From NCBI GenBank assembly GCA_964449845.1, contig CAYVES010000074.1, positions 1 through 10,676 of the forward strand: a stretch of DNA of 10,676 nt, in the 5' to 3' direction. The first letter of the stretch is position 1. Each line of letters opens with the position of its first letter. Below are positions 6,501 through 10,676 of this stretch, piece by piece. The position numbers and the translations under genes were made by a program. Source of the stretch: SOKG01 sp964449845 (GTDB lineage: Bacteria > Chloroflexota > Dehalococcoidia > SZUA-161). The notes under the pieces were generated by a model. The model saw only the letters and a list, made by a program, of their open reading frames with translations, was not told the origin of the DNA and searched no databases.

Positions 6501-7736
6501 ATGATTGAAGCAATGCTAAACGAGAGCCAGAAGAAGCTGCGCAGCGAGGTGAGGGAGTTCGTCAAGGCCATACCACGTCAGCTACTCCTGGACATGGACG
6601 CTGACAAGGTGAGGTATCCCAGGCAATTCCTGGAGGAAGCCGCTGGGAGGAAGCTACTTGGCCTCCGTTTCTCCCCGGAGTACGGCGGCAGAGGGCTAAG
6701 TTGGTCGGACGAGATAATTGCCCTCGAGGAGGGCGGGACGCTGCCCCTATCTCTGGGCTGCCTTTACTCGCTGGTGAGCATCTGTGGCGAGGCGTTCCAG
6801 GTGTTCGGGAGCGAGGAGCAGAAGCGGAAATACCTCCAGCCCACCCTTCAGGCGAAGCTGTGCTGCGCGGAGGCGCTGACTGAGCCTCGCGGCGGATCTG
6901 ACTTCTTCGGTGCCACCACTGTCGCCACTAAGAACGGCAGCCATTACTTGCTCAGAGGCCAGAAGCGCTTCGTCGTCGGCGCTGAAGGAGCGGACTATTT
7001 TCTGGTCTACGCCAAGACGAACCCAGAGGCCCCCAGCCGCGAGTCACTGAGCCTGTTTGTGGTGGAGAAGGACATGGGGGTGGAGGTGAAGCACATCTAC
7101 GGGCTCATGGGAACGCGGGGAGGTGGGGCAGGGAGGATACTGTTCCGCGATGTCAGGGTCCCCGAGGAGAGCATCATCGGAAGGGAGGGCCAGGGTGGGG
7201 AGATCTTCTACCGGATGATGATTCCGGAGAGGATGACCACTGCCGCCGGCAGCTTGGGCATCGCGCGCGGCGCACTGGAGATCGCCGCCCGCTACAGCGA
7301 CAAGAGAAAGGCCTTCGGCAGCAGGATCAGGGACTTTCAGGCGGTGAGCTTCAAGGTAGCAGACAGCATCACCAAGATCGATGCCGCAAGCTCTCTGGTG
7401 CACGCTACAGCGATAACCATCGAGCAAGGTCACGACCGCAGACTTGCGCGGCGCATGGTTTCCGAGGCCAAAAAGTTCTCCACTGAGATAGCCTGGGAGG
7501 TGGTGAATGACGCCATGCAGATCATGGGCGGCATTGGCTATACCAACGTATATCCCGTCGAGCGCATACTGCGCGATACCAGGCTGGCCATGATCTGGAC
7601 GGGCACCAACGAGGTGATGAACCTTATCATCCAGCACGAGTACTACCGCGACCTCCTGGCCCGTGGCGACGAGGGTCGGGACGTGGAGGGCGACGCTGAG
7701 GAAGCGGAGGAGGTGGAGGAAAAGGTGTACGAGTAG
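6501..7736 (+). CDS. Acyl-CoA dehydrogenase with an IVD/LCAD-type catalytic glutamate
   Basis: FAD enzyme that oxidises acyl-CoA to 2,3-enoyl-CoA and passes electrons to ETF; 411 residues from the chosen start. Seen: the flavin/substrate signature AEALTEPRGGSD at 123-134, the KRKAFG segment at 268-273, and the C-terminal signature GGIGYTNVYPVERILRD at 343-359. In MCAD-type enzymes the catalytic base is the E of the YEGT motif; here that motif is WTGT, with T367 in its place. An E243 in IPERM sits just before the conserved arginine, where isovaleryl-CoA and long-chain acyl-CoA dehydrogenases carry their base. The enzyme is therefore probably active, with branched- or long-chain substrates favoured (inference). 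The tail from about 389 is very acidic (many E/D) and beyond the normal fold. The start at 6501 rests on AGGGGAGG at 6485-6492. It is transcribed alone, towards the ACT gene. No etfAB genes are in view. Confidence 0.95.
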   Translation: MIEAMLNESQKKLRSEVREFVKAIPRQLLLDMDADKVRYPRQFLEEAAGRKLLGLRFSPEYGGRGLSWSDEIIALEEGGTLPLSLGCLYSLVSICGEAFQVFGSEEQKRKYLQPTLQAKLCCAEALTEPRGGSDFFGATTVATKNGSHYLLRGQKRFVVGAEGADYFLVYAKTNPEAPSRESLSLFVVEKDMGVEVKHIYGLMGTRGGGAGRILFRDVRVPEESIIGREGQGGEIFYRMMIPERMTTAAGSLGIARGALEIAARYSDKRKAFGSRIRDFQAVSFKVADSITKIDAASSLVHATAITIEQGHDRRLARRMVSEAKKFSTEIAWEVVNDAMQIMGGIGYTNVYPVERILRDTRLAMIWTGTNEVMNLIIQHEYYRDLLARGDEGRDVEGDAEEAEEVEEKVYE

Positions 7737-7853
7737 CGCTGGGCCTCAGTTGAACCCCTATGCTCTTGATATGATGGCGTTCAACGAGCGGTAGGCTCGA
7801 GCGATGTGATGTGTCTGTCGGCGATGTAGCTCCAATGTTGCGGTAGGGCTGCG
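7737..7853. other. Convergent intergenic gap with weak inverted repeats, no clear terminator
   Basis: Both flanking genes end here, so terminators are expected. GTTGAAC (7749-7755) pairs with GTTCAAC (7779-7785) across 23 bases, and CGAGC (7785-7789) with GCTCG (7795-7799) across five. Neither is followed by a T-run on either strand, so I do not call a rho-independent terminator. Confidence 0.35.
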
Positions 7854-8285
7854 TTACAGGGCATAGATTTCTTTGCCGAAGGTGTGAACCCAGTTCTTTT
7901 TCAGAACCTCTATCGCCTTTTGGGTTTTGTCCACGCCCACAATGATTATGGGCTGCCCGCTTTCTCCCCTGCCCAGATAGGGGTAGAGATAATGGACATT
8001 GATATCGGTCCCCTTCAGGGGCTTAAGTATGGCTTGAAGTCCGCCGGGATGATCGGGGACCTCTACTGCTATCACGTCCGTTTCCTTTACAGAGTACCCG
8101 TGGCTTCGCAAGACATTTGTGGTTTTCTCGGGGTCATCAGGTACAAATCTTACGGTACTGACGTCGGATGTGTCAGCCACTGAAATGGCCCTGATATTTA
8201 TCCCTTCAGCTCCCAGAAGTTCGCTCACATCTAAGAACTTCCCCGGCACATTTTCCAGACTGACCGAAATCTGCTTTACACACAT
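7854..8285 (-). CDS. Tandem ACT-domain protein, last gene of the 2-oxoacid oxidoreductase operon
   Basis: A 143-residue protein consisting of two ACT domains and nothing else: about 4-66 (with SVSLENVPGKF) and about 71-133 (with IAVEVPDHPGGL). The N/D-x-PG turns at the start of each domain are where ACT domains usually bind amino acids. ACT domains are small regulatory modules that respond to ligands, often amino acids, and commonly work as dimers. The ATG at 8285 has GGGAG six bases upstream. It follows the gamma subunit of the oxidoreductase by 41 bases on the same strand, so it is probably cotranscribed. A role in sensing amino acids linked to the enzyme's 2-oxoacid is a reasonable inference but unproven. 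It is not a fused ilvH-type or aspartokinase domain. Family sure, role unknown. Confidence 0.9.
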   Translation of the reverse strand: MCVKQISVSLENVPGKFLDVSELLGAEGINIRAISVADTSDVSTVRFVPDDPEKTTNVLRSHGYSVKETDVIAVEVPDHPGGLQAILKPLKGTDINVHYLYPYLGRGESGQPIIIVGVDKTQKAIEVLKKNWVHTFGKEIYAL

Positions 8286-8326
8286 AGGTTACTCCCGACT
8301 GAATATGTAGACGCCCGTAACTCAGA

Positions 8327-8857
8327 TTAGAACAGATCGTATCCTGCCATCAAGGCCTTTTTGTTAACAGCGATCAGCTTCCGCTTATTCTTTAGAGTGT
8401 TTCTCAGCGCTTCAATTACGCTGGAAAGGGAAACCAGGTTGCTTTTCTTGGTGAATGCCCCCAGCATCACCATGTTGGCAGATCTTGGACTCCCCAACTT
8501 CTCAGCTATACTACTTGCCGGGACTTCGACGATGTCAATATCACCCCTGGAGATTTCAGCTTCTATTAGAGAGGAATTGATGAAGAACAGGCCTCCAGAT
8601 TGAATCTGGTTCTGAAATCTGACCAGAGAAGGTTGATTCATGGCAACAACAAAGTCGGGAGAAGAAGCAACTGGAGATGCAATCTCTTCATCTGATATGG
8701 CTACCGTGCAGTTGGCAGTGCCGCCGCGGACCTCGGCGCCATAGGAGGGTAGATAGGTGACGTTTTTCGCCTCTAACATTGCTGCCTGGGCCAGGTTGAG
8801 GCCCATGGAGAGAACACCCTGACCTCCAAAACCGGCAAAAATCGTCTTAATCAGCAT
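8327..8857 (-). CDS. 2-oxoacid:ferredoxin oxidoreductase, gamma subunit
   Basis: Gamma subunit (176 residues, normal length) of a CoA-acylating 2-oxoacid:ferredoxin oxidoreductase, which converts a 2-oxoacid plus CoA to acyl-CoA and CO2 and reduces ferredoxin, or runs in reverse. Seen: the N-terminal glycine motif GFGGQG at residues 9-14 and the YGAEVRGG motif at 39-46, both hallmarks of this subunit. Its ATG lies inside the end of the beta gene (11-base overlap), with only a weak GGA upstream, so translation is probably coupled to beta. It is separate here rather than fused to alpha as in some family members. The substrate cannot be read from this subunit. Confidence 0.95.
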   Translation of the reverse strand: MLIKTIFAGFGGQGVLSMGLNLAQAAMLEAKNVTYLPSYGAEVRGGTANCTVAISDEEIASPVASSPDFVVAMNQPSLVRFQNQIQSGGLFFINSSLIEAEISRGDIDIVEVPASSIAEKLGSPRSANMVMLGAFTKKSNLVSLSSVIEALRNTLKNKRKLIAVNKKALMAGYDLF

Positions 8858-9602
8858 CTTTTGTTCCAGTTATATCCTTTATTACCCCTAAGGGGAACTC
8901 CTTTGTCATCACTTTGTCGATCCACTGCCACGATTCCAATGGATCCATCCTCCAGTTGGTGGGGCAGGGAGAGAGTATCTCCACCAGAGAAAAACCAAGA
9001 TCGTCGATTTGTGCTTGAAATGCCTTGCGGATGGCCCTTTTCGTCTTTCGGATGTTGGCCGGAGAATTCACCGCGGTCCGCTCGATATACACTGCACCTT
9101 TAGTCAAGGCCAGCATTTCGCTTATCTTGACAGGATATCCCTCTATCTTTACGTCCCGTCCGTATGGGGTAGTGGTAGTCTTCTGGTCTGAAAGGGTAGT
9201 TGGGGCCATCTGCCCGCCGGTCATTCCGTAGACAGCGTTGTTGATGAAAATGGCGGTTATCTTCTCCCCTCTATTGGCGGCATGTATAGTCTCGCCAGTA
9301 CCGATGGCAGCAAGGTCGCCATCCCCCTGATAGGTAAATACGATTGCCTCAGGAAATGCCCTCTTTATGCCAGTAGCCACGGCAGCCCCTCTACCATGGG
9401 CCGATTCTGCCATATCTATATCAAAGTAGTGGTAGGCAAAGACGGAACACCCAGGCGGGGGGATACCGATAATCCTATCTTGAAGATTCATCTCGTCGAT
9501 CAGCTCAGTCATAACCCTATGGACAATGGAATGCCCGCATCCCGGGCAGTAATGGAAAGGGTTTCTTTTCAATGACCTGGGGCGGGCGTATACCTTTTTC
9601 AT
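8847..9602 (-). CDS. 2-oxoacid:ferredoxin oxidoreductase, beta subunit (thiamine diphosphate and Fe-S)
   Basis: Catalytic beta subunit of 251 residues, normal for the family. Thiamine diphosphate motif: GDGD at 93-96 with NN at 121-122 about 25 residues later. Candidate [4Fe-4S] ligands: C19 and C22 in YCPGCGH, C52 in PPPGCS, and C213 in LSPCPTNW, matching the four-cysteine pattern of this subunit. The PLESWQWIDK segment near the C terminus is also typical. It starts four bases after the alpha stop and overlaps the gamma start by 11 bases, so the three genes form one transcript. The start codon has only AGGG very close by, which suggests coupling to alpha. The enzyme is oxygen-sensitive by family. 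2-oxoisovalerate and 2-oxoglutarate are the main candidate substrates. Confidence 0.96.
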   Translation of the reverse strand: MKKVYARPRSLKRNPFHYCPGCGHSIVHRVMTELIDEMNLQDRIIGIPPPGCSVFAYHYFDIDMAESAHGRGAAVATGIKRAFPEAIVFTYQGDGDLAAIGTGETIHAANRGEKITAIFINNAVYGMTGGQMAPTTLSDQKTTTTPYGRDVKIEGYPVKISEMLALTKGAVYIERTAVNSPANIRKTKRAIRKAFQAQIDDLGFSLVEILSPCPTNWRMDPLESWQWIDKVMTKEFPLGVIKDITGTKDAD

Positions 9603-9606
9603 TTCC

Positions 9607-10674
9607 CTACTTCAAACCCTTTTGATAATAGAGGCGTGAGACTATTCGAAAGACCTCGCTGGGGGTGGGGATTACGCCTCCCGGCCTGCCGTGAAAGTGG
9701 ATTTGCCCTTTGCCTTCCAACGCCAGTTGCACATCCTCAATCATCTGGCCCATATTCATTTCGAAGACGAGGAAATGTTTTGTCCTCTTGGCCAACTCCT
9801 GAAGTTGTACGGTGGGAAATGGCCAGAGGGTAATTGGCCTCAGCATTCCCACTTTTAGGCCATTTGCCCGTGCATTTTTGATTGCCCCTTTAGCAATGCG
9901 GGCGGCAATCCCAAAAGCAACCACTACCAGCTCAGCATCTTCAACCAGAAAGGTCTCGCAAGTAGTCTCCCCTTTCTTGATCAACTGGTATCTTCGGAAT
10001 AAACTCCAGTTTATCTCCTCCAGCTCGGTCGGCTTTGAGGTAAAGGTCTTGATGACTCTGCTTGGACGTCCTTTTGCCCCCCTTAATGCATGGCTTCTAA
10101 TCGGTAGTTCTTCGGGGGCTTCGTGTTTGAATTCAACTGGCTCCATCATCTGCCCCAGCATACCATCTCCAAGAATAATTACAGGGATTTGATACTTGTC
10201 GGCAAGGTCAAATGCGCGGTGGGTGAGATCTGCCAACTCCTGTACCGATGATGGCCCCAGAACTATGGTCCGGTAATCTCCATGGCCTCCGCCCCGGGTA
10301 GCCTGAAAGTAGTCTGACTGAGAGGCAGATATGCTTCCCAACCCCGGCCCGCCTCGGGACATATTGACAATAACGGCCGGAAGTTCGCAGGCTGCCAAAT
10401 AAGAGATCCCTTCCTGCTTCAAGCTGATTCCAGGACTGGAGGAGGAGGTCATCGCCCTGGCCCCAGCCACACTGGCCCCGTATACCATATTTATTGCCGA
10501 AATCTCACTTTCGGCCTGAATAAAAGAGCAGCCCTTCTTTCTGCTCAAGTGGGTGGCCATATATTCGGTCAATTCATTCTGAGGGGTAATGGGGTAGCCA
10601 AAATAGCACTGACAGCCAGCCCTGATGGCTGCTTCTCCAATTGCGCTATTGCCGGTCATGAGAACTTCAGTCAC
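9607..10674 (-). CDS. vorB: 2-oxoacid:ferredoxin oxidoreductase, alpha subunit (VorB type); start at the window edge
   Basis: Alpha subunit, at least 355 residues. Seen: FGYPITPQNELTEYMA at 25-40, TSSSSPGISLKQEG at 76-89, MSRGGPGLGS at 105-114, and HGDYRTIVLGPSSVQE at 131-146. This order matches proteins annotated as 2-ketoisovalerate ferredoxin oxidoreductase VorB; substrate calls in this family are weak, so 2-oxoglutarate or other 2-oxoacids remain possible. The family normally begins with a few residues before VLM-x-GN. The GTG at 10674 fits that, but only two bases remain upstream, so no ribosome site can be seen and the true start may lie outside the window. A small ferredoxin-like delta subunit, often encoded just upstream, would also be outside. 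First visible gene of the alpha-beta-gamma-ACT operon. Confidence 0.93.
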   Translation of the reverse strand: MTEVLMTGNSAIGEAAIRAGCQCYFGYPITPQNELTEYMATHLSRKKGCSFIQAESEISAINMVYGASVAGARAMTSSSSPGISLKQEGISYLAACELPAVIVNMSRGGPGLGSISASQSDYFQATRGGGHGDYRTIVLGPSSVQELADLTHRAFDLADKYQIPVIILGDGMLGQMMEPVEFKHEAPEELPIRSHALRGAKGRPSRVIKTFTSKPTELEEINWSLFRRYQLIKKGETTCETFLVEDAELVVVAFGIAARIAKGAIKNARANGLKVGMLRPITLWPFPTVQLQELAKRTKHFLVFEMNMGQMIEDVQLALEGKGQIHFHGRPGGVIPTPSEVFRIVSRLYYQKGLK

Positions 10675-10676
10675 GG

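Noticed and set aside
7044..7637. 197-residue minus-strand frame opposite the acyl-CoA dehydrogenase
   Set aside because: Antisense shadow in GC-rich DNA, rich in His/Pro/Leu without domain motifs, while the plus strand encodes a complete conserved enzyme.
7785..7799. CGAGC-5-GCTCG hairpin as terminator of the converging genes
   Set aside because: The stem is only five pairs and no T-run follows on either strand.

Overview
The window looks like chromosomal DNA of an obligately anaerobic bacterium. Two oxygen-sensitive, ferredoxin-linked enzymes are encoded: a tungsten-type aldehyde:ferredoxin oxidoreductase and a 2-oxoacid:ferredoxin oxidoreductase. Several starts carry strong GGAGG-type Shine-Dalgarno sites, and there are sigma70-like extended -10 boxes, which argues for Bacteria over Archaea. 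The mix of AOR, acyl-CoA dehydrogenase, SCP2 protein and zinc-ribbon membrane proteins would fit a sediment Chloroflexota (Dehalococcoidia-like) or a Desulfobacterota lineage. That placement is an inference and cannot be settled here.

Layout. Positions 1-4523 (minus strand) read SCP2-like lipid carrier, iron-type alcohol dehydrogenase, AOR, then an AMP-forming acyl-CoA synthetase cut by the left edge. Read in transcription order, this is a plausible route alcohol -> aldehyde -> carboxylate -> acyl-CoA. Positions 4699-6060 (minus) hold two related membrane proteins with N-terminal zinc ribbons followed by four predicted helices; their function is unknown. Positions 6061-6500 are a divergent intergenic region with no gene, holding an inverted repeat beside a candidate promoter. 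Positions 6501-7736 (plus) encode an acyl-CoA dehydrogenase that could feed acyl-CoA into beta-oxidation. Positions 7854-10674 (minus) are a tight operon for the alpha, beta and gamma subunits of a VorB-type 2-oxoacid:ferredoxin oxidoreductase, ending in a tandem ACT-domain protein.

Together the genes suggest ferredoxin-coupled metabolism of aldehydes, acyl-CoAs and 2-oxoacids. Base composition is patchy: the ADH and acyl-CoA dehydrogenase genes are clearly GC-richer than the AOR and oxidoreductase genes. Start codons were revised from the longest reading frame for AOR, ADH and acyl-CoA dehydrogenase, on the basis of Shine-Dalgarno position.

I found no RNA gene, CRISPR array, insertion sequence, prophage or defence system, and no convincing rho-independent terminator. 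I do not see a wholly new system. The least explained parts are the zinc-ribbon membrane pair and the ACT protein attached to the oxidoreductase operon.
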